This document shows positions 1-8,845 of a DNA stretch of 64,000 nt, in pieces. The notes beneath the pieces are model-generated. The model did not search any database. It saw only the letters and a list, made by a program, of their open reading frames with translations, and was not told where the DNA came from. The position numbers and the translations under genes were made by a program. The DNA comes from Bacillus cereus (lineage in GTDB: Bacteria; Bacillota; Bacilli; Bacillales; Bacillaceae_G), in assembly GCF_002584535.1 (NCBI RefSeq), contig NZ_NUOT01000046.1, positions 62,001-126,000 of the forward strand. The letters run 5' to 3'. Each line of letters starts with the position of its first letter. Within the stretch, counting starts at the first letter, position 1.

Positions 1-1022
1 ATTTCGCCGACGATTTCCTCCAATATATCTTCAAGCGTTACAATTCCGGCCGTGCCTCCGTATTCATCATATAAAACAGCCATTGGAATTCGCTTTTTCT
101 GCATTTGCAGAAGTAAATCGTGAATTGGAGTTGTTTCCATAACTTCAATAATCGGACGCATATACGTACGAATAGATGATAAATCTTTTGTATCGCCTTT
201 CATATATCGAATAAAGAAGTCTTTTACGTTAACCATACCAATAATATCATCTTTATCTTCTCCAAAGATTGGATAACGCGTGTATCGTTCACTTTGGATG
301 ATGTTCATGTGCTCTTCTACTGAATCTTCGAGATAGAAACCGACAATTTCCGTCCGTGGTACCATAATCTCTTTCGCAATGCGGTTATCAAATTCAAAGA
401 TATTATTTACATACTTATATTCTGCTTGATTAATTTCTCCACTTTCATAGCTCTCTGAAAGAATTAATCGTAATTCCTCTTCAGAATGGGCTACTTCATG
501 TTCAGAAGCCGGTTTCAAGCCGAACAAACCAGTTATAACACGTGCTGAACTATTTAGCATCCAAATAAAAGGATACATTACTTTATAGAACATCATGAGC
601 GGTCCAGCAAATAATAAAGTTACTCTTTCCGCCTTTTGAATTGCCATTGTTTTTGGTGCTAATTCACCTACCACAACATGTAAATATGTCATAATCATAA
701 AAGCAAGACCAAAAGTTAATACATGAGATATAGAAGGAGTTATATTCCATTTCTCAAATAGCGGACGCAAAAGCTTCTCTATTGTCGGTTCACCTAACCA
801 ACCCAGTCCCATTGCCGTAACTGTAATTCCTAACTGGCAAGCAGATAAATATTCATCTAAATTTGTTGTTACCTTTTTTGCTGCTAACGCACCGCGTTTT
901 CCTTCCGCAACAAGCTGATCTATACGACTTGAACGTACCTTAACAATCGCAAATTCTGCTGCTACGAAAAATCCAGTAAATGCGATTAAAATCGCAACCA
1001 TGACTAAATTAAATATTCCCAA
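1..1022 (-). CDS. HlyC/CorC-family membrane protein (CNNM + CBS pair), 3' end outside window
   Basis: The translation begins [19 protein letters not shown] with a hydrophobic CNNM-type N-terminus. [14 protein letters not shown]-like stretch follows, then a tandem CBS region ([41 protein letters not shown]). This is the standard order for CorC/HlyC proteins, which are membrane proteins linked to Mg2+/Co2+ or Na+ transport. I chose the TTG at 1022: an AAGGGG ribosome site lies 5 nt upstream, an in-frame TAA sits just before it, and the next ATG would cut into the first membrane segment. About 340 residues are visible, and the corC C-terminal domain runs off the left edge. The family call is secure; the transported ion is not known. 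Confidence 0.9.
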   Translation of the reverse strand, partial: MGIFNLVMVAILIAFTGFFVAAEFAIVKVRSSRIDQLVAEGKRGALAAKKVTTNLDEYLSACQLGITVTAMGLGWLGEPTIEKLLRPLFEKWNITPSISHVLTFGLAFMIMTYLHVVVGELAPKTMAIQKAERVTLLFAGPLMMFYKVMYPFIWMLNSSARVITGLFGLKPASEHEVAHSEEELRLILSESYESGEINQAEYKYVNNIFEFDNRIAKEIMVPRTEIVGFYLEDSVEEHMNIIQSERYTRYPIFGEDKDDIIGMVNVKDFFIRYMKGDTKDLSSIRTYMRPIIEVMETTPIHDLLLQMQKKRIPMAVLYDEYGGTAGIVTLEDILEEIVGE

Positions 1023-1146
1023 TGAATCCCCTTAGTAAAAAAACTAAGGTGTTCACCTCCTGTATACTTATAATGTTTTCTGATTCTCTATTTCTTTAGA
1101 AAACATAGCGCTATACAGAAATTAAAAGAGTCGGATCCAATTTCAA

Positions 1147-1554
1147 CTATAAAAATAGTATCAATGTTTGTATTAAAGTCGTCGTTTGACCAGATAAAGA
1201 CTTCGATATTTTTTCACGTTGTGAATCTGTTAACCCATCTAATAGAGGTTTCAACTGTGTTAGTTCTGCTTCTAATTGATGGATATGGTTTGTCACTTCA
1301 TTCACTTGTTTCGAAACGTGTTCATTGATACCGAGCAGCTTCTTTCTCTCCTCGATCCTCTCTTTAATCTCACAAAGCGGCATATGCATTTCCTTGCATT
1401 TCTCAATAAATTGTAATGTCTCAAATGCTGTTTCATCGTAATAGCGATAATTAGATTGAGATCGCTCCGCTTTTAAGATACCTAGATTCGTATAATAATC
1501 AATCGTTCGTTTCGATACGTGAGCCAAGTGAGCCAACTGTCCGATTCGATACAC
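1147..1554 (-). CDS. MerR-family transcriptional regulator, small, no large effector domain
   Basis: The 135 aa protein opens with a MerR helix-turn-helix (VYRIGQLAHLAHVSKRTIDY, then YYTNLGIL and NYRYYDE). A coiled-coil dimerisation helix follows (HVSKQVNEVTNHIHQLEAEL) and a short tail with no recognisable ligand domain. I start at the GTG at 1554. An upstream in-frame ATG at 1602 overlaps the -10 box of the likely promoter (1594-1622), so it cannot lie in the transcript. The start codon still has some doubt because the best purine-rich stretch (GGGGAGGG) is rather far upstream. A perfect ACTGTACAGT palindrome inside the promoter spacer suggests autoregulation. The signal sensed is unknown. 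Confidence 0.85.
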   Translation of the reverse strand: MYRIGQLAHLAHVSKRTIDYYTNLGILKAERSQSNYRYYDETAFETLQFIEKCKEMHMPLCEIKERIEERKKLLGINEHVSKQVNEVTNHIHQLEAELTQLKPLLDGLTDSQREKISKSLSGQTTTLIQTLILFL

Positions 1555-1593
1555 CTTCCCAACGATTTTTCCCTCCCCATTTATGTTAAGAAC

Positions 1594-1622
1594 ATCATAC
1601 AATACATAAACTGTACAGTCAA
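1594..1622 (-). promoter_or_regulatory. SigmaA promoter of the merR gene with palindromic operator
   Basis: On the minus strand a TTGACT -35 box (1617-1622), a 17-nt spacer and a TATGAT -10 box (1594-1599). The spacer contains the perfect palindrome ACTGTACAGT (1610-1619 region), the position where MerR proteins usually bind. Its place rules out the longer ATG start of the downstream gene. Confidence 0.7.
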
Positions 1623-1738
1623 ACGTGACAGTTTTCTAGCTCTGAATATGAATGACCAATTCGCACTTGATCTCCCTTCTCTAAACTAATTGACTTTGGA
1701 TAATTACTAATGTGAGACTGAATCACAACATATTTCAT
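1619..1738 (-). pseudogene. Truncated SH3-like domain protein remnant (39 aa)
   Basis: It reads MKYVVIQSHISNYPKSISLE, then KGDQVRIGHSYSELENCHV and a TGA. From memory this matches the N-terminal half of a roughly 65 aa Bacillus SH3-like protein (MKYVV.ESHVSNYPNPI..EKG..V.IG), whose C-terminal WVPEQ part is missing. The ORF runs into the -35 box of the merR promoter, so it was probably cut off by a rearrangement here. A weak ribosome site (GGGATAGG) precedes the ATG. The family memory cannot be checked here. Confidence 0.5.
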
Positions 1739-1832
1739 TTTACCTATCCCATATTCTGAAAATTAAGTTATAATTTTATTATAAAACTTATTTACGATAA
1801 ACAAATTCAAAATATTGAGAGGAGAAATTCTT

Positions 1833-1883
1833 ATGTACTACAGCAACCTTTTCGAAAATGATCAACCTGTAATCCGTCTATAA
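1833..1883 (+). CDS. Leader peptide of the EamA exporter (16 aa)
   Basis: A 17-codon ORF encodes MYYSNLFENDQPVIRL and has a strong ribosome site, GAGAGGAG at 1817-1824, 8 nt before the ATG. It ends 89 nt before the exporter ATG. Its last codons (CCGTCTAT, 1874-1881) are the perfect complement of ATAGACGG (1953-1960), which leads into the exporter's ribosome site. This is the layout of translational attenuation leaders such as those of cat and erm genes. No homologous leader is known to me. Confidence 0.6.
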   Translation: MYYSNLFENDQPVIRL

Positions 1884-1963
1884 TCTAAGGCGGGCATGCT
1901 TATATTTTTATAAAAAATATGCCTCGTCTTAGGACTTGTAAGAATCCTACAAATAGACGGAGG
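1874..1963 (+). promoter_or_regulatory. Translational attenuator: ribosome-site-sequestering stem
   Basis: CCGTCTAT (1874-1881, end of the leader ORF) pairs over 8 bp with ATAGACGG (1953-1960); the latter runs directly into GGAGG, the exporter's ribosome site (1959-1963). Between them is a second long stem, CTAAG at 1885-1889 against CTTAG at 1928-1932, topped by an A/T-rich helix and the pair GCAT/ATGC. Seen in sequence: the complementarity. Inferred: ribosome stalling in the leader frees the ribosome site. Confidence 0.55.
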
Positions 1964-1972
1964 TATTTCACA

Positions 1973-2860
1973 ATGAAACAAACAATTTTAGGTGCCATAT
2001 GTTTATCACTTGCAGCAAGTATTTGGGGTGGTATGTACGTTATCAGTAAATATGTACTAGACTTTGTTCCCCCTCTTACACTTGTTTGGCTTCGCTTTAT
2101 CATCGCTTTTTTCGTTCTATATATTATTTTGAAAATAATTGAACGAAAAAATAAAAAGAAACTCCTCATTCATAAACGAGACTGGTTACTTTTTGCTTGG
2201 ATCGGTTTCATTGGCTATTTTATTTCAATTACATGCCAATTTTTTGGAACAAAATTATCAGATGCTCACACAGGTTCTTTAGTTACATCAGCCACTCCAG
2301 CATTTATGGTTGTATTTGCTGCTTTGATTTTGAAAGAAAAACTAACTGCACGTAGAATACTCTCTACCATCTTAGCTACAATAGGCGTCACAATTGTCAT
2401 CGGATGGGATATAGAGATGGGTTCTTATTTTATTGGCACAATCATTTTAGTTGGAGCTGCCATTACATGGGCTTTACTATCTATTTATGTAAAAATTGCT
2501 TCTAGCCGTTTTTCATCCTTGGTCATTACAACGTATGCAATATTCTTTTCGTTATTTTTCATTACACCGTGCATGATTTGGGAGTTACAATCAAGTCCAA
2601 TTGAAAACTTAAATCCCACAATCATTTTAGGTATTCTATATTTAGGAATCATCTCCACTGCAGGTGCCTTTTTTCTTTGGAATAAAGGACTTGAGTTAAT
2701 GGATGCCAGCATCGGTTCATTATTTTTCTTTTTTCAGCCCATCGTTGGTTCATTACTAGGGTGGCTATTATTGAATGAAACATTAAACAGCAACTTCTTT
2801 ATTGGTGGTGCCCTGATTATATTTAGTGTAGTGATTACTACACTTGAAAAGAAGGGCTAA
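1973..2860 (+). CDS. EamA/DMT-family transporter (drug/metabolite exporter)
   Basis: The 295 aa protein begins MKQTILGAICLSLAASIWGG and has about ten hydrophobic segments in two EamA repeats, the second starting near IGTIILVGAAITWALLSIYV. Both the length and the SIWGGMYV opening are typical of the drug/metabolite transporter superfamily. The ATG at 1973 is chosen because GGAGG lies 9 nt upstream; an in-frame ATG at 1919 falls within the leader stem-loop and has no ribosome site. A leader peptide and pairing RNA precede it, so expression is probably induced by something that stalls ribosomes. A terminator follows. The substrate is unknown. Confidence 0.88.
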   Translation: MKQTILGAICLSLAASIWGGMYVISKYVLDFVPPLTLVWLRFIIAFFVLYIILKIIERKNKKKLLIHKRDWLLFAWIGFIGYFISITCQFFGTKLSDAHTGSLVTSATPAFMVVFAALILKEKLTARRILSTILATIGVTIVIGWDIEMGSYFIGTIILVGAAITWALLSIYVKIASSRFSSLVITTYAIFFSLFFITPCMIWELQSSPIENLNPTIILGILYLGIISTAGAFFLWNKGLELMDASIGSLFFFFQPIVGSLLGWLLLNETLNSNFFIGGALIIFSVVITTLEKKG

Positions 2861-2868
2861 CAATAGCA

Positions 2869-2906
2869 AAAAACACAGGCTGTATAATACTCCAGCCTGT
2901 GTTTTT
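2869..2906 (+). terminator. Rho-independent terminator of the EamA gene
   Basis: AAAACACAGGCT (2870-2881) pairs with AGCCTGTGTTTT (2894-2905) around a 12-nt loop and is followed by a T run. It starts 9 nt after the EamA stop. Confidence 0.85.
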
Positions 2907-3005
2907 AATTTCTGTTATACACTGTTAAATATTGATGTTGACAATAATCAGAAGTATATTGGGCCTGTTTTTATATCCACTTCTTTAAATCCTTATTTAC
3001 AAATG

Positions 3006-3446
3006 TCAAACATACCAAGCATCCTCAGTGAATCTATTCCATTCTAATGTAAAGTTGTTTGCTTTAAGTTTGATACTGCAAAATTGTTTTGTTTTCCAAT
3101 CAGTGCCGAACATTTTAAAAATAAAATTATTTCTAATTGAACTTTGGCTAAAAGTCAAAAACTCCATTTCTTCCAATTCAACTATTGGGACTTCCTTATC
3201 AATTCCATCATCAAAATGGATAATGAGTTTAATCATTGTTACACCTTTAAAAGTAAGTTTGCATCTATCCGTTGCCTTTGCAACTTTATAAGGATTGAGA
3301 GGATGAATTTTGGAAATATAAACAAATTCAAATTCAAAAATAGCCATATCTTTTTCAACCTTTATTTCTTCAACACAGCAATCGTGAAAATCTAAGTAGT
3401 CAAAATAATGATTTGTGGTTTTATATTCCCAAGAATTCAAATTCAC
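3006..3446 (-). CDS. Conserved-looking hypothetical protein, 146 aa
   Basis: This starts at a GTG with GGGGGG about 9 nt upstream. It has no signal peptide or membrane segment. The sequence alternates charged and aromatic residues (YFDYLDFHDCCVEEIKVEKD, later IHFDDGID) and appears beta-rich. It resembles small cytosolic proteins found near Bacillus toxin-immunity genes, but I see no domain I can name. It stands alone between an exporter and a pentapeptide protein. No function is proposed. Confidence 0.6.
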   Translation of the reverse strand: MNLNSWEYKTTNHYFDYLDFHDCCVEEIKVEKDMAIFEFEFVYISKIHPLNPYKVAKATDRCKLTFKGVTMIKLIIHFDDGIDKEVPIVELEEMEFLTFSQSSIRNNFIFKMFGTDWKTKQFCSIKLKANNFTLEWNRFTEDAWYV

Positions 3447-3544
3447 TCTATTTAACCCCCCTCAATTAGAAATTACGATAAATGAATAATCTAGGTTTAT
3501 CCTAAGTGGTAATTGTTATGAAACATTTACATATTATCTTTTCC

Positions 3545-4414
3545 TCAAGCAGACCAGTGCGCCGGACGAGAAAGCAATCTTGGTAATTTCGTGTTGACAT
3601 CCCCTTTCGCTGCGTTAACCTGAACTTGAGTCAGAAAAACACTCTCAGTAAGATCTGCCCCACGAAGATCAGCGTCTCGTAAATCGGCACCAATAAAGTC
3701 AGCCATTCTTAAATCTGCTCCTCGAAGATCAGCTGCAATTAAGTATGCTCCTCGTAAATTTGCTCCCTTAAGATCTGCCTTTCTAAGCTTTGCCCCCATA
3801 AGGTTTGCTCCTCGATGATTAATCCTTTTATTTTTTTTCGAACTCTTATACTTGTAACGTGACTCCGTCCATACTAATTCGCTTGTCTTTAATAGAAGTT
3901 CATTTACATACGCTCGGTGTGATGGAATGTTTAAATCCATCAGCAATTCTGGACTAAGCTGAGAAAGTCGTTCCGTCTCTGCAATTGCGTCAAAAATTCC
4001 CTTATGAATCGTACGTGTCGCTTTTAACGCTAAAGCCTCATTCAAATACCACAGCATCTCATGAAGTTGGTGCATAATTGGGAAAACGTCATACATTTTC
4101 TTGGCATGTTTTGAATCTCCCCTCCAGTCAACTCCCTCAAAAGTAACCTGTGAAACTTTTTGTCCCGCACCAAAACACTCAAATACAGTACATCCTTTAA
4201 AACCTTTCTGCCTTAGATTTTTATGAATGCTACAACGAAAATCTGATTGCAGATTAGAGCAAGGCTTACCAGCATCCTTATTAACGGCAAAATCTGCCGA
4301 AGCTGCAAAAGGTAATGCAACGCAGCACAAACTGAAGCAATTCTCACAGTCAGCTCGTAAACTATTAAAACTCACATCAGTTTTTGCATCCAAAAAATTA
4401 TTATTCTCTAACAA
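3545..4414 (-). CDS. Pentapeptide-repeat protein with Cys-rich N-terminal domain
   Basis: Of 289 aa, the C-terminal third (about residues 200-262) is a run of A(D/N)LxG pentapeptides: [20 protein letters not shown], then [17 protein letters not shown]. Such runs fold into a right-handed beta-helix; a few family members protect DNA gyrase from quinolones, but most have unknown roles. The N-terminal part has Cys-rich motifs ([24 protein letters not shown]) that could bind metal. The start is a TTG with GGGGG 8 nt upstream. No partner gene is adjacent. Confidence 0.85.
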   Translation of the reverse strand: MLENNNFLDAKTDVSFNSLRADCENCFSLCCVALPFAASADFAVNKDAGKPCSNLQSDFRCSIHKNLRQKGFKGCTVFECFGAGQKVSQVTFEGVDWRGDSKHAKKMYDVFPIMHQLHEMLWYLNEALALKATRTIHKGIFDAIAETERLSQLSPELLMDLNIPSHRAYVNELLLKTSELVWTESRYKYKSSKKNKRINHRGANLMGAKLRKADLKGANLRGAYLIAADLRGADLRMADFIGADLRDADLRGADLTESVFLTQVQVNAAKGDVNTKLPRLLSRPAHWSA

Positions 4415-4601
4415 AACATGTACCCCCTGTTGTTCTACCTTTTATTTCATTTTAAATACATAATCAATTCGTAAATCAAATATCATATTTCATTTCAAAC
4501 GCTACGCTAACTTCCAAATATAATTTCATATAAAAAGGACATATTCTCCAACCTATATTATCATTAAATTATAAAGATTCATACAATCAGGAGGGAATCA
4601 T

Positions 4602-4778
4602 ATGACATTAGAAATGAAAACAAACTGCCAAACTTGCAATACTTCACTTCAAACGGATTCGGAAGCTTATATTTGCACTTACGAATGTACATTTTGTGCA
4701 CCGTGCACGGAAAAAACAAATCATGTTTGTCCAAACTGTGGTGGTGAATTAGTGCGTAGACCCAAAAGAAAATCATAA
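4602..4778 (+). CDS. DUF1272 zinc-ribbon-like small protein, 58 aa
   Basis: A short gene with a strong ribosome site (GGAGG just upstream of the ATG). Its eight cysteines form repeated C-x2-C pairs (CQTC, CTYEC, CAPC, CPNC) ahead of a basic tail, RRPKRKS. That pattern and size are typical of DUF1272, a presumed zinc-binding family of unknown role. It ends directly at a bidirectional terminator shared with the convergent esterase gene. Confidence 0.85.
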   Translation: MTLEMKTNCQTCNTSLQTDSEAYICTYECTFCAPCTEKTNHVCPNCGGELVRRPKRKS

Positions 4779-4806
4779 AAGCAAAGCTATTCATAGCTTT
4801 GCTTTT
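4779..4806. terminator. Bidirectional terminator between DUF1272 gene and SGNH esterase
   Basis: AAGCAAAGCTAT (4779-4790) is the reverse complement of ATAGCTTTGCTT (4793-4804), with T runs on both strands. It serves two convergent genes. Confidence 0.8.
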
Positions 4807-4817
4807 CATTTGAACAC

Positions 4818-5387
4818 TTATTTAAAAATCTCTTTCAATTCACTTCCAATTAACTCAGATAAATATTCATAACCAACAGCATTAAAATGTAAGCCGTCAC
4901 GCTCTTCATTTCCTACGAATTTCTTATAATCTAATTCTTCAATCATGTGAGAATGTAGATTAAGAAAATGAACTCCTGTTTGTTCTGCCACTTCTCTTAC
5001 TACTTCCGCATACTGTAATAATACTTCATTTGTTCTTGCGTACTGCCTTTCCTCATCCACTGGTGCTGGACTTATGAGAAGCACTTTTTCTGGTGAAATT
5101 CTTTTCACAATCGTAATTAAATTTTCTTCATATTCTTGTAGTGATACTTGTTTATGAAATGCTGCATCATTCGCACCAAAAAAGACTGTTACAAATGTTG
5201 GCTCGTAACATAAGACATCCTCTTCTATTCGTTTTAATGCGTCAAACGTATTGTCACCAGAAACCCCTGCATTTACCACTTTCCATTCAGGAAACAGACT
5301 TTGTAAACGCGGTGTTAATCTAGGTTCGCCATTCCAGAATGTTTCACCGTCTGTAATACTATCACCAAAACATACTAATGTTTTCAT
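4818..5387 (-). CDS. SGNH/GDSL-family esterase or lipase
   Basis: The 189 aa protein contains the family blocks in order: FGDSITDG (catalytic Ser in GDSIT) near residue 9, a Gly in AGVSGDNT, FFGANDA (Asn block) and DGLHFNAVGY near the end, which supplies the Asp and His. No signal peptide is seen, so it is likely cytosolic. The family hydrolyses ester or acetyl groups on lipids or sugars. The start ATG is close to the metallo-hydrolase stop (5402), so the two are probably co-transcribed, with the metallo-hydrolase first. Confidence 0.88.
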   Translation of the reverse strand: MKTLVCFGDSITDGETFWNGEPRLTPRLQSLFPEWKVVNAGVSGDNTFDALKRIEEDVLCYEPTFVTVFFGANDAAFHKQVSLQEYEENLITIVKRISPEKVLLISPAPVDEERQYARTNEVLLQYAEVVREVAEQTGVHFLNLHSHMIEELDYKKFVGNEERDGLHFNAVGYEYLSELIGSELKEIFK

Positions 5388-5401
5388 TTCCGTTTCCCTT
5401 C

Positions 5402-6226
5402 TTATGTATGAAATAATTTTCCTTCTAATGCTGAAATATAGCGCTGAGCCGAACGTTCTACAGCTTCATTTGCATTCTCTTTTACTACCCTGTGAAAAGC
5501 GTTGTATAAACGATTAAAAGGAAGTGACTTTACCCTTTTGGCCATTTCTTCAACTTTATTTACTGGTAACGGAATTAAATTGGGATAGCTATACATAAAG
5601 CTCACCCACTCTTGATCCGCTACAACTTGAATAATGTCCCCTGTTAATAAAATCCCTTTCCCTTCATTCCCCTGTGACCAGTGTAAAACAGAACCACCTT
5701 TAAAATGTCCGCCTAGACGATGCACAGTGAGTTCATGAGATAATTGCAATGATTCTCCTGACCAAAAAACAATATGTTTACTTGGACGCATGACCCACTG
5801 TTTATCATCTTCATGAATATAGATTGGTACATCGAATCTTTCCGCCCATTCTACTTGAGTAGAATAATAGTGCGGATGGGATAACGCAATTGCATCTAAT
5901 CCCCCTAATTCTTTCACCTTCTCAATCGTATTTTCATCGAAGTATGTAATACAGTCCCATAACAAATTATACGATTCTGTTTTTACCAAATAAGTTGTTT
6001 GACCAATCGCAAATTCTGGTTTCGTTGTCATGCTATATAATCCTGTTTCTTCTTCAATGATTTCATTTTGATATGTATGGCTCGCTTGTAAATCATCAAG
6101 TGTTGTCCAAGATTGCCCTTTCGGATTCACATACTGCCTCTCCTCATTACAAATCATACAATTCACTGGTTCTTCTGTACTCGCTGCATATTGCACGCCG
6201 CACGTTGTACACACAAAATTCTTCAT
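5402..6226 (-). CDS. MBL-fold metallo-hydrolase with N-terminal zinc ribbon
   Basis: This 274 aa protein starts with a small zinc-finger-like domain (CTTCGVQY...CMICNEE) and continues into a metallo-beta-lactamase fold (SHPHYYS near residue 135, GGHFKGG, LLTGDI, and a terminal AFHRVV). The usual HxHxDH metal motif is here HPHYYS, so the Asp-His pair is missing and the metal site is altered. ATG 6226 is chosen for AGGAG 7 nt upstream rather than an earlier in-frame start. It sits in a tight run with the SGNH esterase and an APH-like kinase. Confidence 0.85.
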   Translation of the reverse strand: MKNFVCTTCGVQYAASTEEPVNCMICNEERQYVNPKGQSWTTLDDLQASHTYQNEIIEEETGLYSMTTKPEFAIGQTTYLVKTESYNLLWDCITYFDENTIEKVKELGGLDAIALSHPHYYSTQVEWAERFDVPIYIHEDDKQWVMRPSKHIVFWSGESLQLSHELTVHRLGGHFKGGSVLHWSQGNEGKGILLTGDIIQVVADQEWVSFMYSYPNLIPLPVNKVEEMAKRVKSLPFNRLYNAFHRVVKENANEAVERSAQRYISALEGKLFHT

Positions 6227-6275
6227 AAAAATTCTCCTGTCCCTATTTATTTTTTTATCTATCAATCTTTCATTG

Positions 6276-7139
6276 TTAATGAATTTGATCCATCCAATAA
6301 CGCCAAGCTTGTAAATAAGCTTCTAAATCTTCAGGATGATGTCTCATACAAGTGTCTAATCTGCAATATAAAGCGATTACAACTTCTTCATATAAAACTT
6401 TTCTCGTTCTATTATGAAATACACTCTTTTCTACTACCTCGCCGATTGTTTCCTTCGTTAGATCTTCCGGCGTCGAACAAAATGCATAAATGAAATCATA
6501 TATTGGATCTCCCAAAACTGGCAGAGGGTCAATCACACCATATAGTCTATGCTCATTAAATATAAAATTATGAAATCCACAATCCCCATGTAATAAATAT
6601 GGTTGATTACTATATCTCGTTCTATTTGGACTGTGTACTAATTTAAGAACAGTATGAAAATCTTCTTCTGTTATATAGGATTTTACAGTTTCATTAGCTT
6701 CCATCACCCTCTCTAAAAGAAAGACCTGCCAAGAGTCTACCGGTTCTTCTTTCCATTCCCACTGATCCATTTTCATAGCTGGTTTATATGTATGAATCAC
6801 TTTCTGTACAAGTGTAAAAAGAATATCTTTTTTATTCTCAACATCATAACTTGTGGAACCAGGGATAAATGAATAGACCATATATCTATTGAGTGAATCT
6901 ACATACAAAAGCTTAGGAAATACACTTTTGTCTTCATAAAATTTAAGGAAATAAGCCTCTTCTCCAATTACTTTCGGTTCATTCAACTTAACAACGCACG
7001 GCTCATTTCCTTCTATAAGGTACAGTCTACTTGTAGTACCGCCGGTTAATCTCTTGCACCCTTTTGGATAATGATCAATGACTTCATTAACAATTAATTG
7101 TTCAATAATTTCTGAAATATCCACTTTTCCTATTCCCAC
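6276..7139 (-). CDS. Aminoglycoside phosphotransferase/choline-kinase-like protein
   Basis: The 287 aa protein has the APH-fold signature: LLHGDCGFHNFIF (the Brenner-type catalytic Asp) around residue 185 and GVIDPLPVLGDPIYD (the metal-binding Asp) about 25 residues later. The N-terminal half (LTGGTTSRLYLIEG, CVVKLNEP) supplies the nucleotide-binding strands. Most such stand-alone Bacillus proteins phosphorylate small unknown substrates, so a drug-resistance role is not implied. The start could be the GTG at 7139 or the GTG five codons further in, which has AGGA near it. Confidence 0.8.
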   Translation of the reverse strand: MGIGKVDISEIIEQLIVNEVIDHYPKGCKRLTGGTTSRLYLIEGNEPCVVKLNEPKVIGEEAYFLKFYEDKSVFPKLLYVDSLNRYMVYSFIPGSTSYDVENKKDILFTLVQKVIHTYKPAMKMDQWEWKEEPVDSWQVFLLERVMEANETVKSYITEEDFHTVLKLVHSPNRTRYSNQPYLLHGDCGFHNFIFNEHRLYGVIDPLPVLGDPIYDFIYAFCSTPEDLTKETIGEVVEKSVFHNRTRKVLYEEVVIALYCRLDTCMRHHPEDLEAYLQAWRYWMDQIH

Positions 7140-7240
7140 TCTGCAAATGTATTTGAAATTCCTATAAATAAGACAACGTTATTATTATTTGACAAATATA
7201 AGGAAACTCCTTTAATTTTTATATTATAAAAAAGCAATCC

Positions 7241-7516
7241 TCATTTCTCCGACACCGATAATGCTGCAACTAATATCTCTATACAAATTTCATTCCACTT
7301 TGGATAATATAATGTAATCTCATTTGGTTTCACAAATACCATACTACTCGATTCGTACTCACCGCTAAAATCATACACTTCTGTAATATCCATCCGGTAA
7401 AACGGTTGATATCCTACCTTAGGCTATGGATCATTGGCATTCCAATTCGGGTTTTCACCATGGTTTACAGCAATATATCCAAGTAAAAGACATTCTCCTT
7501 TTACATATCCTTCTTC
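7241..7516 (-). pseudogene. Remnant of a hypothetical protein gene with internal stop
   Basis: One reading frame is coding-like: EEGYVKGECLLLGYIAVNHG, ENPNWNANDP, then an in-frame TAG, then PKVGYQPFYRMDITEVYDFS and on to LVAALSVSEK and a TGA at 7241. The start has been lost and the stop splits the middle, so it is dead. I do not recognise the family. It is the only content of the 518-nt gap between the kinase-like gene and the 7658 gene, apart from the latter's promoter. Confidence 0.5.
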
Positions 7517-7657
7517 CTAATACATATTTTATTTTCACACAACAAAAACCTGCTACAAATTGGAGGTTATATAAAATGAACCTTACTTGTATTCTCTTTT
7601 AATTTTTATAAATAAGGGAATGCTATAAAAACACCCGTATAATAGGAGGTTTTATAT

Positions 7658-7867
7658 ATGAAACACGATTTTTTACAAGCCGTAAATCAAGCTATCGGTA
7701 AGGTTGAACATATTCATATTGAAGAAAGTGGCGCGGACAGCCTACTGATTCATCACGATGATGTAAGGCAATTGAAACAAGTTGCTGAAACGTTAGAAAA
7801 TAACAATTTCCATTCCGTTATGAGGCAAAATGGGAATACATCTTTTATTGAAGTAGTAAACAGATAA
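7658..7867 (+). CDS. Small hypothetical protein, 69 aa
   Basis: MKHDFLQAVNQAIGKVEHIH starts after a clear AGGAGG ribosome site, with TATAAT directly before it. The protein is soluble, acidic and His-rich, and a strong terminator closes it, so it is a real monocistronic gene. I cannot name a domain. Confidence 0.7.
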   Translation: MKHDFLQAVNQAIGKVEHIHIEESGADSLLIHHDDVRQLKQVAETLENNNFHSVMRQNGNTSFIEVVNR

Positions 7868-7899
7868 AAAAAGTTCGGTCATATACCGAACTTTTTTTA
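7867..7899 (+). terminator. Rho-independent terminator
   Basis: AAAAAAGTTCGGT pairs with ACCGAACTTTTTTT around a 5-nt loop. It serves the 69 aa gene and can also act on the opposite strand for the convergent GNAT gene. Confidence 0.85.
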
Positions 7900-7917
7900 T
7901 CCTCTCAGCCCCTAAAC

Positions 7918-8685
7918 CTATTTAAAAGTTTTGCAATACAATTCCGTTTCTGCCTTTATAGAGCATCCGTTTTTCAAAAAAACCTTTTGCATTTTTTCAT
8001 TTGTCATATGGGTACTTCCTATATAATAGGTAGCTCCCATTTGCTTTAACAAACGTAAAGATTGAAGATGAATATGAGCACTAAGTCCTTTTCCACGTTC
8101 CTCTGGCAATAATCCGAAATAAAATAATCGTCCTTCCTCCTTCGTACCAGGTTCAATATGAGGAATAGATATTCCAATCGGTTGCTCCTTATCATAAAAG
8201 GCAATACATGATTTTTCCCAACCCTGGCCTAATTCTGCTTGTATAGCGTAAAAATGTTCATTGATATTAAGAATGGATGATTTATTATCTGACCCTAGCA
8301 TACATCGCTCCCAAAGTGATTTAAATTCTTCTTCAGACAATGTCCCTTCATCTATAGAGCGAAAATTATACTGTTTCTCTGGAACTACGATACACGAAAG
8401 TTTGCGAAACACTTCTATTTTTGCTGCATAAAGCTGAAAACCAAATTCACGTAATATTTTTGCACTCGGAGTATAACTGTTAAAACTTTTATCTAGTAAA
8501 ACACTCGCTCTTTTTACCTTCCAACTTGAGCAAACCTCTACAAATCTTTTTATCTTCTCTTTATAATTTTGAAGATCATACAGCGCATCTTCTTCAATTT
8601 CTTCAATTGTTACTGCATTTGGTAACCCATTTAATACTTTTTTGGAGGAACCAAATATGTTTTGAACCGTTGTAAGATTACACAT
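7918..8685 (-). CDS. GNAT-family acetyltransferase, 255 aa
   Basis: The C-terminal half carries the GNAT core: RLFYFGLLPEERGKGLSAHI, which holds the acetyl-CoA-binding R/Q-x-x-G-x-G/A turn, then LRLLKQMGATYYIGSTHMTN, then a final FLKNGCS. The N-terminal 120 residues are a divergent arm. I use the ATG at 8685 (MCNLTTVQN), which has AAAGGTG 6 nt upstream; a longer frame has no ribosome site. The substrate is unknown. Confidence 0.82.
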   Translation of the reverse strand: MCNLTTVQNIFGSSKKVLNGLPNAVTIEEIEEDALYDLQNYKEKIKRFVEVCSSWKVKRASVLLDKSFNSYTPSAKILREFGFQLYAAKIEVFRKLSCIVVPEKQYNFRSIDEGTLSEEEFKSLWERCMLGSDNKSSILNINEHFYAIQAELGQGWEKSCIAFYDKEQPIGISIPHIEPGTKEEGRLFYFGLLPEERGKGLSAHIHLQSLRLLKQMGATYYIGSTHMTNEKMQKVFLKNGCSIKAETELYCKTFK

Positions 8686-8845
8686 TGTGTTCACCTTTCT
8701 ATGCAAAAGTTAAAACTACCAATCATAGAGTACAAACATCCGAAATTATACTATTCGGGTTACCCCCATTAAATCCCTTTCAGTTCTAGAATAAAATGTT
8801 TTCAGTTTAATGAAAATTTAACCGTAAACATACAGATAAAAAATG

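Noticed and set aside
1900-2169. Long minus-strand frame opposite the EamA gene
   Set aside because: It is low-complexity (Ile/Lys/Phe-rich) and lies wholly antisense to a clear ten-helix transporter.
3028-3395. Two plus-strand frames over the 146 aa hypothetical gene
   Set aside because: They are antisense to a minus-strand gene that has a ribosome site, and their translations show no domain-like pattern.
6276-7139. Aminoglycoside resistance gene
   Set aside because: Only the general APH fold motifs are seen; chromosomal Bacillus members of this kind are usually not resistance enzymes.
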